A stretch of 64,000 nucleotides of DNA from Xiheibacterium sp038325765 (GCA_038325765.1 JBBQJI010000033.1:22334-86333), one strand, 5' to 3'. Shown: positions 27,549 through 36,984, numbered from the stretch's first letter. Made by a program: numbers and translations. The notes: a model not told the origin generated them from the letters alone.

Positions 27549-28525
27549 CGCAATCCCTTGGGCGTGTGGTGCTCGCCCAGTGCGACGCAGCCGTGGTCCA
27601 CGATGATCCCGCGGCCCGCGTCCGAGAACACGAAGCGGTAGAAGTCGGCGACGCGCACGTCGGGATCCCCCAAGGTGACGAAGGCGAGATCCTTGTACAG
27701 GGGGTAGCTGCCGTCCTGCACCGCCGCGGCGGTGGGCTCGACCCCCTCGAAGCCCAGCACGCGGATCGGCAGATCGTCGGGGACGCGGCCGCTGCCGACC
27801 AGGCCGATGCTGCCCTCGGTGCTCGCGATCGCGTCTTGCATGCCGACATCGTCGTAGATGACACGCCAGCGCCGGGCGACATAGGCACGCTCGTCGATCT
27901 CGGCCCACTGCGGCACGAGCTGGGCGACGGCGGCGTGCGAGGAGTCCCCGCGCTCGCGCTGGATCACGACGATGGGGCTGCCGTCCTCCCACTGGGTGCG
28001 GCGACCATCGAAGATCTCGAGTAGGCCAGCGCGATCGATCTCGCGGTCCGGGACGCTCGCGTGCACGGCGACCATCACGGGCGCGCGCGCGTAGGGAACC
28101 GCTGTCACCTTCTGTGCGCGCTCGCTCGCCGATAGTGGCCGCGAGACCATGGCGATGTCGACGGCGCCATCGAGCAGCGCCCGCATGCCGCCACCCGAGC
28201 CCACCGAACTGTGGACCACCGGCGGCGGCGCGACACCCCGTTCGGCATAGGCGGTGGTGAGCGCGCGGGTGACCGGCAGATTCGAGCCCGAGCCCGCGAG
28301 CACCAGGGCGTCCGCCCGCGGCGCCCGGCGCACGTGCGGCTCGCCCGCAGCGCCGAGAAACGGTGGCTGCGGCCCGCTCGCGCTGCCGACGAGCAGCCAC
28401 AGCGACAGCCCGAGCGTCGCCAGGACGGTGAGCCCTGCGACCGCGGGCCACGGCGGACTCGGGCGACGGGCGGCGGATCCGAGCGGCACGAGGCGATGGT
28501 AGTCGAGCGCCGCTGACCCGACCAC
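27545..28525 (-). CDS. PstS-like anchored substrate-binding protein
   Basis: A 326-residue protein with one membrane helix near residues 27-47 and then a PBP-like domain. Family features of phosphate-binding PstS include the early GSGSN motif, the SSVGSGGGM loop and DIAMVSRPLS near 120. It lacks the transporter partners PstC, PstA and PstB. The GTG at 28525 has GGTGG six bases before it; another GTG at 28489 has none. It heads a three-gene operon with a histidine kinase and regulator and overlaps the kinase start by four bases. I infer that it presents a ligand, perhaps phosphate, to the kinase and does not take part in transport. Confidence 0.82.
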   Translation of the reverse strand: MVGSAALDYHRLVPLGSAARRPSPPWPAVAGLTVLATLGLSLWLLVGSASGPQPPFLGAAGEPHVRRAPRADALVLAGSGSNLPVTRALTTAYAERGVAPPPVVHSSVGSGGGMRALLDGAVDIAMVSRPLSASERAQKVTAVPYARAPVMVAVHASVPDREIDRAGLLEIFDGRRTQWEDGSPIVVIQRERGDSSHAAVAQLVPQWAEIDERAYVARRWRVIYDDVGMQDAIASTEGSIGLVGSGRVPDDLPIRVLGFEGVEPTAAAVQDGSYPLYKDLAFVTLGDPDVRVADFYRFVFSDAGRGIIVDHGCVALGEHHTPKGLR

Positions 28526-28585
28526 TCACCGCCACCCGTGTCCACGGCAGCGTCCACATCACGCCTGTCGCGGCGTGAGTGCGGG

Positions 28586-28591
28586 TATCCT
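28586..28591 (+). promoter_or_regulatory. -10-like hexamer TATCCT
   Basis: TATCCT ends eight bases before the ATG at 28600, the same short-leader arrangement as other genes here. The divergent PstS-like operon starts only 60 bases away. Confidence 0.42.
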
Positions 28592-28599
28592 CCGCCGCC

Positions 28600-31059
28600 A
28601 TGACCGCATCCGCATTGCCGCAACACGCCCGCGTCGTCGTCATCGGCGGCGGCATCATCGGCTGCTCGGTCGCGTACCACCTCGCGCACATGGGCTGCAC
28701 CGACGTCGTGCTCGTCGAGCGCGATCGCCTGACGTCGGGCACGACGTGGCACGCCGCCGGGCTCATCGTCACGTTCGGCTCGACGTCGGAGACGTCGACC
28801 GAGATGCGCAGGTACACGCGCGATCTGTACGCGCGGCTCGAGGCCGAGACCGACGTGTCCACGGGCTTCAAGCCGGTCGGGTTCATCGAGGTCGCGAGCA
28901 CTCGCGACCGGCTCGAGGAGTACCGCCGGATCGCCGCGTTCAACCGCCACTGCGGCATCGACGTCCACGAGATCTCACCGTCGCAGATCCATGACCTGTT
29001 CCCGCTCGCCCGCACCGACGATCTGCTGGCCGGCTTCTATGTCGAGGGCGACGGCCGGGCCAACCCGGTCGACGTCACGATGTCGCTGGCCCGCGGCGCC
29101 AAGAACCTGGGCGTGACCATCGTCGAGCGCGTGGCGGTCACCGGCGTGCGCAAGCGCGGCGGGGCGGTGTCGGGCGTCGCCACCACGGCCGGCGACATCA
29201 CGGCCGAGGTCGTCGTCAACTGCGCCGGCATGTGGGCGCGACAGCTGGGCGCAAGCTCGGGCGTCAACGTGCCGCTGCAATCGGCCGAGCACTACTACCT
29301 CATCACCGACGCGATCCCCGGTCTGTCGCCTTCGTGCCCGGTGCTCGAGGATCCGGCGTCGCACGGCTACTTCCGCGAAGAGGTGGGCGGTCTGATGATC
29401 GGCCTGTTCGAGCCCATCTGCGCCCCGTGGAAGGTCGACGGCGTACCCGAGGACTTCTCGTTCGGCGAGATCGAGCCCGACTGGCAGCGCATGGGCCCCT
29501 ATCTCGAGACGGCGATGCGCCGCGTCCCCATCGCGCTCGACACCGGCGTCAAGAAGTTCTTCTGCGGCCCCGAGAGCTTCACGCCCGATCTGCAGCCCGT
29601 GGTCGGCGAGGCGCCCGAGCTGAAGAACTATTTCGTGGCCGCCGGCATGAACTCGATCGGCATCCTCACCGGCGGCGGCCTCGGCCGCGTGCTCGCCCAC
29701 TGGATCCTGAACGGCCGCCCCGATGTCGATGTGTCCGGCTTCAACATCGATCGCCTGCACCGCTACCAGTCGACGCCGGAGTACCGGCGGGTCCGCACGG
29801 TCGAGTCGCTCGGCATGGTCTACCAGTGCCATTACCCCAACCGCTCGATGCAGACCGCGCGCGGTGCGAAGCGCTCGGCGCTGCACGATCGGCTCGCGGC
29901 AAGAGGCGCCCACTTTCGGGATGTCAGCGGCTGGGAGGGCGCCGACTGGTACGCGCCTGCGGGTCACGATCCCGGCCCCGAGGTCCTGACGTGGGGGCGA
30001 CCACCGTGGTTCCCGTGGTGGAAGGCCGAGCACGACGCCGCGCGCAACGACGTCATCGTCATGGACATGTCGTTCATGGCGAAGTTCTGGGTGCAGGGTC
30101 GCGACGCCGGCGCTGTGCTCGAGCGCATCAGCGCCAACCGCATCGACGGCGCCAGGGGCACGATCACGTACACGCAGTGGCTCAACGAGGGTGGCACGCT
30201 CGAGGCCGATCTCACCGTCACCAAACTCGACGACGAGCACTTCTGGGTGGTCGCCTCCGACACGGCGCACCGCCACGTCAACGCGTGGATGCGTCGGCAC
30301 ATCGGCGATGCGCATGCCTTCGTGACCGACGTGACCTCGAGCTACGCGCAGCTCAACGTGCAGGGCCCGCGGTCACGCGCGTTGCTGTCGGAGCTCACCA
30401 ATGCCGATCTCTCGAACGAGGCGTTCCCGTTCCGCGCCGCCCGCGAGATCGACATCGGCTTCGCGCGGGTGTTCTGCGTGCGCATCACCTACCTGGGCGA
30501 GCTCGGCTACGAGCTGTACATCCCGACCGAGCAGGCCGTGCACGTCTACGAGCGCATCGTCGCTGCGGGCGAGCCCTTCGGGCTGCGCCACGCCGGTCTC
30601 GAGGCCCTGGCGAGCCTGCGCATGGAGAAGGCATACCGCGACTACGGCCACGACATCGACAACACCGACTCACCGCTCGCGGTCGGGCTCGGCTTCGCCG
30701 TCGATCTCGACAAGCCCGGCGGCTTCATCGGCAAGGACGCGGTGCTGGCTGAGAAGCAGCGCGGCCCGCTGTGCAAGCGGCTGGTGCAGGTGCTCGTGAA
30801 GGACCCCGAGCCGCGGATGTTCCACGCCGAGATCGTCCTCCGCGATGGCGTGCCCGTCGGCTACGTGCGCGCGGCGTCGTACGGTCACACCTTGGGCGGC
30901 GCCGTCGGCCTCGCGATGGTCGACGGTGGCGACGCGCCGGTGACCGCCGCGTGGCTCGAGGCCGGGCGCTGGGAGGTGGACATCGCCGGCGTGCGATACC
31001 CCGCGGTGACCTCGCTGCGGCCGATGTACGACCCGACGATGGCGCGGATCAAGGCCTGA
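28600..31059 (+). CDS. Sarcosine/dimethylglycine dehydrogenase-like flavoenzyme
   Basis: An 819-residue enzyme with the architecture of mitochondrial dimethylglycine and sarcosine dehydrogenases. An FAD-binding DAO domain spans about 1-375, with GGGIIG in the nucleotide loop and TTWHAAG around H51, the position of covalent FAD attachment in the animal enzymes; an FAO-type linker follows; then a glycine-cleavage T-protein-like folate domain (about 425-815). The reaction would be oxidative N-demethylation, with the C1 unit passed to tetrahydrofolate. The true substrate (sarcosine, dimethylglycine or another N-methyl amine) cannot be set. There are no sarcosine oxidase subunits or glycine-cleavage genes nearby. 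Confidence 0.9.
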   Translation: MTASALPQHARVVVIGGGIIGCSVAYHLAHMGCTDVVLVERDRLTSGTTWHAAGLIVTFGSTSETSTEMRRYTRDLYARLEAETDVSTGFKPVGFIEVASTRDRLEEYRRIAAFNRHCGIDVHEISPSQIHDLFPLARTDDLLAGFYVEGDGRANPVDVTMSLARGAKNLGVTIVERVAVTGVRKRGGAVSGVATTAGDITAEVVVNCAGMWARQLGASSGVNVPLQSAEHYYLITDAIPGLSPSCPVLEDPASHGYFREEVGGLMIGLFEPICAPWKVDGVPEDFSFGEIEPDWQRMGPYLETAMRRVPIALDTGVKKFFCGPESFTPDLQPVVGEAPELKNYFVAAGMNSIGILTGGGLGRVLAHWILNGRPDVDVSGFNIDRLHRYQSTPEYRRVRTVESLGMVYQCHYPNRSMQTARGAKRSALHDRLAARGAHFRDVSGWEGADWYAPAGHDPGPEVLTWGRPPWFPWWKAEHDAARNDVIVMDMSFMAKFWVQGRDAGAVLERISANRIDGARGTITYTQWLNEGGTLEADLTVTKLDDEHFWVVASDTAHRHVNAWMRRHIGDAHAFVTDVTSSYAQLNVQGPRSRALLSELTNADLSNEAFPFRAAREIDIGFARVFCVRITYLGELGYELYIPTEQAVHVYERIVAAGEPFGLRHAGLEALASLRMEKAYRDYGHDIDNTDSPLAVGLGFAVDLDKPGGFIGKDAVLAEKQRGPLCKRLVQVLVKDPEPRMFHAEIVLRDGVPVGYVRAASYGHTLGGAVGLAMVDGGDAPVTAAWLEAGRWEVDIAGVRYPAVTSLRPMYDPTMARIKA

Positions 31060-31138
31060 GGGCCGACATGGGTTCGGGACTCTCAGGCCGTGTGGGCGAT
31101 CACTTCGCCGCCGCACGAATCCGGGCGATCCTCCCCCC

Positions 31139-31846
31139 ATGCTCCGGCGTCCGGTATTGCTCGTCGTCGCCTCGCTCTCGTGGGCCTGCGCCCGGGACAC
31201 GTCGCCCACCGTCGCACCGACGACGCCCCAGCCCGCCGCCGAGGCGCGCATGCCCGAGGTCGAGCACACGTTCGTGTCGACGTCGAACAACGACGCGCCG
31301 CGTGCGGCCAAGGCCGAGCAGAGCGGTGCCGTCAGCGACTGTGCCGTGACCACCCCCGACGCCGCCAAGGCGCTCGCCGAGTCGGCGATCGCCGATCACC
31401 TCGACCCGCGCAAGACCTGGACCACGTCACCGGTGTTGCCGACGGAGTGGCCGACCACCAAGCGCGCCGTGGTGTTCTTCTTCTATCCGATGGCCGCCAA
31501 CCCCGGGAGCATGACGCACGTTCAGCTCTTCTCGGCGGCGTGGCGGGTCGAGGTCTCGCTGCACGACGGCGCGACCGCGGTGGCGCCCGTCGCCAAGCCC
31601 CGCGAGATCGGCACCATCTCCCAGACGCGGCCCTCGTCGCTCGAGCGCCGCGAGCTCGAGATCGCCGAGGCCGCCCTCGTGCGACACCTCGCGGGTGCCG
31701 TCGCGGGCGACGGGAACGACGACGAGGGGGAGAGCCCGTACTGGGGATACCTCGAGTACATGCACGAGCACCCGCAGCTGGGGAAGGATCTGCAGCGCCG
31801 CTCGCCGGCATTCCTGGGCTGGGTCCGCAAGCGTTACGGCAAATAG
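31139..31846 (+). CDS. Predicted lipoprotein, function unknown
   Basis: A 235-residue protein with a short signal peptide (RRPVLLVVASLSWAC) ending in a plausible lipobox Cys at about residue 17. After a disordered Thr/Pro-rich stretch, a folded domain spans about 60-235 with a beta-rich centre (RAVVFFFYPMA) and a helical C terminus. No known domain is recognised. It follows the dehydrogenase by 79 bases on the same strand, so co-transcription is possible. It converges with the beta-propeller lipoprotein gene 31 bases away. Confidence 0.68.
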   Translation: MLRRPVLLVVASLSWACARDTSPTVAPTTPQPAAEARMPEVEHTFVSTSNNDAPRAAKAEQSGAVSDCAVTTPDAAKALAESAIADHLDPRKTWTTSPVLPTEWPTTKRAVVFFFYPMAANPGSMTHVQLFSAAWRVEVSLHDGATAVAPVAKPREIGTISQTRPSSLERRELEIAEAALVRHLAGAVAGDGNDDEGESPYWGYLEYMHEHPQLGKDLQRRSPAFLGWVRKRYGK

Positions 31847-31877
31847 CGCCCGATCGTGCGGCTCGACTGCGCCCGAA

Positions 31878-33215
31878 TCAACCGCTCGGCGCGCCCACCT
31901 GGCTCAGCCCGAAGCCCGTCATGTCGCTGTAGGTGTACGGGTAGTTGAGCCCCTCGACGATGTCGACCGTGCCGGTGGCAGGATCGATGCGGTAAGCCGC
32001 GTTGGCGGACAGCGACGGGCCCCAAACGTAGCCGTTGAAGTCGATGCTGATGCCACGCGGTGCGCTGGGGACCGCGAGGGTCTGGACGACCTGCAGCGTG
32101 TTGATATCGACGCCCACCACCGGGCTCGACGCCATCCACAGGATGTTGTTGCCATCGGGCATGCAGCCCGTGCTGCCGCCGACCGCGTTGGTCTCCCAGG
32201 TCTGCGAGGGATAGTCGAACCGCCCGACGGTCGAGCTGCACGTCCACACCCGATCGTTGCGATCCACGGCCATGCCATAGCCCGAGACCGCCATCGGGAA
32301 GGCCTCGACGGTGAACGTCTGCCGATCGACGCGCACCAGGTGGCCCACGCTCAGCTGGCTGCCCCAGAAGTTGTCCCCCGAGTCGACCGCGCCGCCGTAG
32401 ATCCCGAAGAAGTTCGCCACGACGGTGCCGGGCAGCGGCACGGTCTGCTCGATCACGCCGGTCTCACCGTCGAGCAGCACCACGTCGATGGCCGGCGAGT
32501 TGGCACCCGAGGTCCACACCTTGGTCTGCTCGTAGCGGCAGGTCGAGCTGTCGAACTCGCCGGCGCTCCACGCCACCGGCCTTTGGCTCGCGTAGACCAT
32601 CGGCGTGTGCCAGGCGACGCAGCCGTCGGGCCACGGCTTGACGTCGGCGGATCCGGACGAGGTGTTGAGCGGGTCACTGCAGTCCTCGACGCGGGCGTAG
32701 TACTTGGTCACGCCGCCGCTGCGGTTGGCGATGACCGCGTCGCCGTTGAGGTTGACCGACGTCCGCGACGGGTTGCCGCTGCCATCGGGACGCGTCAAAT
32801 AGCGGCCCTCCTCGACGAGCGACTCGGTGTTGATCTTGGAGACGGTGCTCTCGTTGCTGTTGGCGATCCAGATGTACGAGAAGTCGGCTCCTGCACCGCC
32901 GCCTCCGCCGCCTCCACAGCCCGCCGAGATGTCGGGGGCCTGGGCCAGGTCGAATTTGAGCGCGTCGCGGCCGGTGCTGTCGGCGCCCGTCAGCGTCGTC
33001 GCGTCGTTCGCCGTCGCCGTCCCCGTCGCGTCGGTCTCGACGCCCGTCCCTTCGCCGCCGATCGTCGCCGAGATGCTGGCGATACCCGAATTGCCGGTGC
33101 CGCCTTCGTCATCGCGGCCATCCGACCCGCCACCGCATGCGGTCGCGAGACCGGCGGTGGCCACGAGCACACGGGCCGCGCTGGCTCCCCGCGCATGGAA
33201 ATTCGTCGTCATCAT
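31878..33215 (-). CDS. Beta-propeller lipoprotein (Vgb/NHL-like)
   Basis: A 445-residue lipoprotein. The signal peptide ends in a lipobox (LATAC) at about residue 27; a Gly/Thr/Asp-rich linker and an eight-Gly run follow. From about residue 115 there are repeated blades of the streptogramin-lyase/NHL type: IWIANSNESTVSKI, VWTCSSTVGRF and ILWMASSPVVGV, each a W(I/T)A.S-like strand followed by a kinetic loop. Myxobacteria carry many such secreted propellers of unknown ligand. Streptogramin lyase activity is not implied. The start could be either of two adjacent ATGs (33215 or 33212). A good promoter lies 21 bases upstream. Confidence 0.82.
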   Translation of the reverse strand: MMTTNFHARGASAARVLVATAGLATACGGGSDGRDDEGGTGNSGIASISATIGGEGTGVETDATGTATANDATTLTGADSTGRDALKFDLAQAPDISAGCGGGGGGGAGADFSYIWIANSNESTVSKINTESLVEEGRYLTRPDGSGNPSRTSVNLNGDAVIANRSGGVTKYYARVEDCSDPLNTSSGSADVKPWPDGCVAWHTPMVYASQRPVAWSAGEFDSSTCRYEQTKVWTSGANSPAIDVVLLDGETGVIEQTVPLPGTVVANFFGIYGGAVDSGDNFWGSQLSVGHLVRVDRQTFTVEAFPMAVSGYGMAVDRNDRVWTCSSTVGRFDYPSQTWETNAVGGSTGCMPDGNNILWMASSPVVGVDINTLQVVQTLAVPSAPRGISIDFNGYVWGPSLSANAAYRIDPATGTVDIVEGLNYPYTYSDMTGFGLSQVGAPSG

Positions 33216-33236
33216 GTGTCGGATCCCCCACCTTCG

Positions 33237-33265
33237 AGGGTAGCGCCGCGCGCAAACTCCTTCAA
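33237..33265 (-). promoter_or_regulatory. Sigma-70-like promoter of propeller lipoprotein
   Basis: On the minus strand TTGAAG (33260-33265) and TACCCT (33237-33242) are 17 bases apart. The start ATG follows after 21 bases containing an AAGGTGGGGG ribosome-site-like stretch. Confidence 0.55.
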
Positions 33266-33387
33266 TCCACACGAGGCCCATCCGCGCCGCCACGCAAGTC
33301 GCGAAGAATCCGCCGGTTTCGCCAGCTGTAGGTGGATGGCGCCCCTGGCCCTCGCCGAGGACCTTCATTTCATGGCAAACTGAGGCC

Positions 33388-33849
33388 TTGGCCAAGGCAT
33401 ACTCGAGCGGCAAACGCGAGCGCGAAACGCGGCGCGACCAACGTAACCAAGAGAAGCAGGCTCGCCTGCAGCGCAACCGTGACCTCCGCGCCCGCGGAAT
33501 CGATCCCATGATCGGCGAGGCGCCGGTGCGCGAGGCCGAAGTCGCGCTCGAGGACATCTCACCCACGGGCACCGCCCCGCGCACCGGCGGACGTCGCTCG
33601 ATGCCGATGCGCCTCTTCGTCGGCGGTCTGAGCTGGGACACGAGCGATGCCGATCTGCGCAAGGCCTTCGAGACGATCGGCGAGGTCAGCGAGGCCGTGG
33701 TGATCCTCGACCGCGCGACAGGACGGTCCCGTGGCTTCGGTTTCGTCACCTACGCCGACGCCGCCGACGGTCAGCGTGCGACGCGCGAGCTGCACGGTGC
33801 CGAGCTCGACGGCCGGTCGATCAAGGTGTCGACCGCCGAGAGCCGCTGA
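33388..33849 (+). CDS. RRM protein with basic N-terminal extension
   Basis: A 153-residue protein. Residues 1-45 are strongly basic and helical (KRERETRR, KQARLQRNR), then an RRM at about 73-148 with RNP2 LFVGGLSW and RNP1 RGFGFVTY. It is very similar in its RRM to the protein encoded at 7755-8210 but lacks the Arg/Gly tail. The start is a TTG at 33388 with GAGG only two bases before it, which is tight; an internal ATG at 33601 would leave just the RRM. The basic extension looks real because its composition is ordered and not random. It probably binds RNA or ribosomes. Confidence 0.8.
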   Translation: MAKAYSSGKRERETRRDQRNQEKQARLQRNRDLRARGIDPMIGEAPVREAEVALEDISPTGTAPRTGGRRSMPMRLFVGGLSWDTSDADLRKAFETIGEVSEAVVILDRATGRSRGFGFVTYADAADGQRATRELHGAELDGRSIKVSTAESR

Positions 33850-33901
33850 GTGAGGTCGCGGTCCCGACCGCATCGGGATCCGAGCTCATCGTCTCCGCCC
33901 A

Positions 33902-35296
33902 GTGGCGCCGACGCCCTGGGTACGCCACGCTCGAAGGGTGCGCAACGCCATCGTGCACGTCGGGATCCTGGCGACACTCCTTTGGGGTCTGTTGCGCACC
34001 GACATCGACGCCTACGCCGCGGATGCGTGCACGGGGCTCGAGGACGACGTCATCGTCGCGGGCCCCAGCGCCCTGCCGCTGGGCCTCATCTACCGCCGCG
34101 CGCTGCTCGACGACGATGTGCTCGAGGCGCCGACCGCCGTGCTCGAGCACGTGGTGGTGGGCGGGCGGGGGACGCGGCCAGGTGGCGGCATCGTGCTCGA
34201 GGCCGAGTTGGGCGGGCGCCTGCGCGTCGTCCCCCACAGCCCGGCGCCGATCGCCGCCGCCACTCGCATGCGCCTGGTGCTCGCGACGGACGCGGCGACA
34301 CGCCTCGAGATCGAGCTGCACGATCCCGTCGTCGGCACGAGGCTGTACCGGCACGTCGACGTGCCCGAAGGTGAGCAGACGATCGACGTGCGCATGGTCG
34401 ATCTCCGCTACGACCGCGGCGTGATCCCCCGGGCCGATCGCGCCGACAGCTGGGGCGTTCGCTTCGTCGACGGTGGCGCGATCGAGCTCCGCGCCTTCGA
34501 GCTGTGGCGGGACGACGATCTCGGTCCGGCCGAACGCGAGCTCGCGGCCCTGCGCGACGACTTCGACGATCCCGCCGCGGTGACGACGTATCGCCGCGGC
34601 GCGTTCGCCTTGCTGAGCGATGCGCCAAGGCTCGATCCCGAGGCGGTGTTCGACGCCCTCGATCGCATGCACGGCAGCGTTCGCACCCTGCTCCCGAGCA
34701 TGCCCTTCGCGCACCGGCCCACGCCGCTGCTGGTGTTCGCCGACGCCACCGAATACGGCCGCTTCTGGCGGCGTTTCTCGGCCCGCGTCGGCGCCGACAT
34801 CCGACCCCTCGAGCACGACGAGGGGCTCACCTGGCAGGGCGTCGCGACGGCGTCGTGGTCGGACGAGTACCCGCGAGTGCGGCCGACGTTCGTGCACGAG
34901 GCCCACCACGCGCTGCTCGAGCGCAGCTATGGCCTGTCCGCGGGGCGGAGCTGGCTGTTCGAGGGCCTCGCGATCCTCGAGCAGCTCGAGATCTCGACCC
35001 AGGATCTGCGCCCCGTCTACCGCCGCGGGCTGCACCGCCGCGACGCCTCCGCAGAGCTCGGCGCGCTGACCGACGGCACGCCGATCGACACGCGCCGCTA
35101 CTGGCAAGCCGCCATGCTCGCCCATTGGCTCACGGCCGACCCCGGCCGCCGCGCCGCGACCGACGCCATGCTCCTCGAGATGGCCGCCCGCGGCGACACC
35201 GATCTGCGACCCATCGTCGATCGCTACTTCGGCGTCGAGTTCGCGGCGCTGTCGGTCGACTTCTGGTCGTGGGCTTGGCTGGCGCACGGCGCTTGA
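33902..35296 (+). CDS. Secreted peptidase-MA-like zinc protease
   Basis: A 464-residue protein with a signal or anchor helix near residues 16-35 and a large extracytoplasmic part. About residues 50-210 look like a beta-rich carbohydrate- or protein-binding domain. At about 335 the sequence THFV-type helix carries HEAHH, a match to the HExxH zinc motif, and 22 residues later comes WLFEGLA, the Glu-containing helix of gluzincin peptidases (MA clan). That order and spacing fit the peptidase MA_2-type families. The start is uncertain: GTG 33902 has no ribosome site, GTG 33938 would give a shorter signal. The small membrane-protein gene downstream is 17 bases away and may be co-transcribed. Confidence 0.72.
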   Translation: MAPTPWVRHARRVRNAIVHVGILATLLWGLLRTDIDAYAADACTGLEDDVIVAGPSALPLGLIYRRALLDDDVLEAPTAVLEHVVVGGRGTRPGGGIVLEAELGGRLRVVPHSPAPIAAATRMRLVLATDAATRLEIELHDPVVGTRLYRHVDVPEGEQTIDVRMVDLRYDRGVIPRADRADSWGVRFVDGGAIELRAFELWRDDDLGPAERELAALRDDFDDPAAVTTYRRGAFALLSDAPRLDPEAVFDALDRMHGSVRTLLPSMPFAHRPTPLLVFADATEYGRFWRRFSARVGADIRPLEHDEGLTWQGVATASWSDEYPRVRPTFVHEAHHALLERSYGLSAGRSWLFEGLAILEQLEISTQDLRPVYRRGLHRRDASAELGALTDGTPIDTRRYWQAAMLAHWLTADPGRRAATDAMLLEMAARGDTDLRPIVDRYFGVEFAALSVDFWSWAWLAHGA

Positions 35297-35313
35297 GCTA
35301 CGGTGCCGCGACG

Positions 35314-35742
35314 ATGATCGCGTGGCTGCAGCTTCCCGGCGAGTTCGCCATGCCGACCGAGCAGCTCCGCGACGCGGTGATGGGCCTGGCGGGGCTCACC
35401 GGCTGCCTGTTGTTCCCGATGCTCGGCGCATGGATGGGGCTGCTGCTGCAGTACCTCGAGCGCGGTCGGCCCGGCATCACGCGCGCGCGCCCCGTCAGCG
35501 GCCTCGGCTTCGTGCGGGCCGTGGGCACCACCGCCTTGCTGCTCTTCTTCGCCTTCACGATGATCCGTGCCAGCAGCGACCTGCGCGAGATCCATGCCGA
35601 GGCGCCGGTGTTCGGCAGCGCGCTGCAGGGCCTCGCCGTCGGCGTGGTGTTCTGGGCGATCTACGCCCTGGGCATCTCGGCGCTGCGGCGGGCGAGCAAA
35701 GACCGCCTGCGGGGCGACCGGCGCCTGGGCACGCTGCGCTGA
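35314..35742 (+). CDS. Small membrane protein, three or four helices
   Basis: A 142-residue protein with hydrophobic segments at about 21-45, 70-90 and 102-122. The loops contain many Arg/Lys, so most of the loop mass is likely cytoplasmic. No family is recognised. The ATG at 35314 has a TACGGT hexamer nine bases upstream, matching the short-leader pattern, so it may be expressed on its own as well as from the protease gene ahead. It converges with the methyltransferase gene six bases away. Confidence 0.68.
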   Translation: MIAWLQLPGEFAMPTEQLRDAVMGLAGLTGCLLFPMLGAWMGLLLQYLERGRPGITRARPVSGLGFVRAVGTTALLLFFAFTMIRASSDLREIHAEAPVFGSALQGLAVGVVFWAIYALGISALRRASKDRLRGDRRLGTLR

Positions 35743-35748
35743 CCGGAG

Positions 35749-36813
35749 TTACGGCCAGCGCGCGTGCAGGATCACGTAGCCGGGCACGGCGTGCTCGCGC
35801 ACGTCGGCGCCCGCAGCCAAGAGCGCCCGCGCGGCGGTGCCGGCACGCGAGACCACCACGAACGTGGAGGCACCCGGTGCGAGCCAGTCGCGCAGCCCAC
35901 CGAGGAGCGAAGCGAGCTCCTGGGCGTTCGCGTGCGTCGGCGGGTTGACCAGGGCGAGGTCGACCTCGCCGGGCAGAACGCCGGCTGTGGCCGAAGGTGG
36001 CGGCAGGCCGTCGTGCAGCGCGACGTGGAGGCGGGAGCCGAGCCCCGCCATCTGGGCGTTGCGCTGCGCCAGATCGGCGGCGAGCACGTTGCTCTCGACG
36101 GCGAGCACGCGCGCGGCGGCGAAGCGCCGGCCGGCCCAGATCGCGAGCGGCCCGATGCCGGCGCACAGATCGATCACCGCGCGCGGCGTCACCGAGGCGT
36201 CGGCCGCCCACGCGGTGACGTGCTCGATGAGCGCGCGCGTGCCATCGTCGAGGGCCCGCCGCGAGAACACCCCGGGCGCGCTGTGCAGCACCACGCCCGG
36301 CAGCGCTGGATCGGTGATCTCGTAGCGGAGCGCGGTCGCAGCGGCGGCGGCGTCCGCATCGAAGCTCGCCTCGCGGATGCTCCGCAGCAGCCGATAGCCG
36401 CGGCCGCGGGCGACGGTGTCGACGTTGCCGAGCAGCGTGACCATGAAGTCGCCGAGGCTCTCGGCGCCCTTGGACTTGCGGACGCTGCACCACAGCGCGC
36501 CGCCGACCTCGAGCATCCGGGCGCCCTGCGCCAGGCAGGCGAAGGAGAAGTCCTTGCCGAGGTGGGCCCGCGGCCAGCAGGCGGCGTGGTGCATCGGCGG
36601 CAACGCCGCCATCGCAGCTGCATCGTCGGCGCGGATCGTTCGGGATCGCGCGCCGACGTGCTCGCGGATGTCGAGGACGAGGCGCGTAGGTCGACCGCGG
36701 AGCCCGGGCAGATCGCCGCAATGCACCAGCAGCAGCGTGGCGGCGTCGACGTCGGCCAGGGCACGGCCGAGCAGCGCGATGCCGGGATCGTCGGCAGACA
36801 GTCCCTCGCTCAT
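35749..36813 (-). CDS. RsmC/RlmG-like SAM methyltransferase
   Basis: A 354-residue protein with the two-domain shape of 16S/23S rRNA guanine-N2 methyltransferases. The C-terminal catalytic domain (about 185-350) shows the SAM loop in IDLCAGIGPLAIWAG, the acidic end of strand 2 in VESN, and the substrate motif VNPPTH, equivalent to NPP(F/Y)H in RsmC. The N-terminal domain is a degenerate duplicate, as in RsmC. A rRNA target is likely but not certain. ATG 36813 is preferred; the same frame is open far upstream and runs through an 18-bp repeat that would add Gly-Ala-Ile-Gly units, which seems unlikely but is possible. Confidence 0.82.
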   Translation of the reverse strand: MSEGLSADDPGIALLGRALADVDAATLLLVHCGDLPGLRGRPTRLVLDIREHVGARSRTIRADDAAAMAALPPMHHAACWPRAHLGKDFSFACLAQGARMLEVGGALWCSVRKSKGAESLGDFMVTLLGNVDTVARGRGYRLLRSIREASFDADAAAAATALRYEITDPALPGVVLHSAPGVFSRRALDDGTRALIEHVTAWAADASVTPRAVIDLCAGIGPLAIWAGRRFAAARVLAVESNVLAADLAQRNAQMAGLGSRLHVALHDGLPPPSATAGVLPGEVDLALVNPPTHANAQELASLLGGLRDWLAPGASTFVVVSRAGTAARALLAAGADVREHAVPGYVILHARWP

Positions 36814-36831
36814 CGCGAACGCCCGTTCTCT

Positions 36832-36903
36832 CGCACCGATCGCGCTGCCCGCACCGATCGCGCCGCCCGCACCGATCGCACCGCTCGCACCGATCGCACC
36901 GCT
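36832..36903. repeat. 18-bp tandem array, 4 units
   Basis: Four copies of cgcaccgatcgcnccgcy lie 18 bases upstream of the methyltransferase ATG, in the 183-bp gap shared with the divergent von Willebrand lipoprotein gene. Each unit contains the palindrome cgatcg. The period is a multiple of three and the methyltransferase frame stays open through it (Ala-Ile-Gly-Ala type units). Confidence 0.93.
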
Positions 36904-36984
36904 CGCCTGGGCCACTGCACCATCGCGCGCATGATAGCCGCAGCCACAGCCGTCCGCGATCTGGTGGCGCCGCGCCGACTCGCG

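Noticed and set aside
26196..29015. One giant protein spanning kinase, PstS-like gene and beyond
   Set aside because: The frame upstream of the ATG at 27548 is antisense or out of frame with clear genes; the ATGA overlap gives a natural start.
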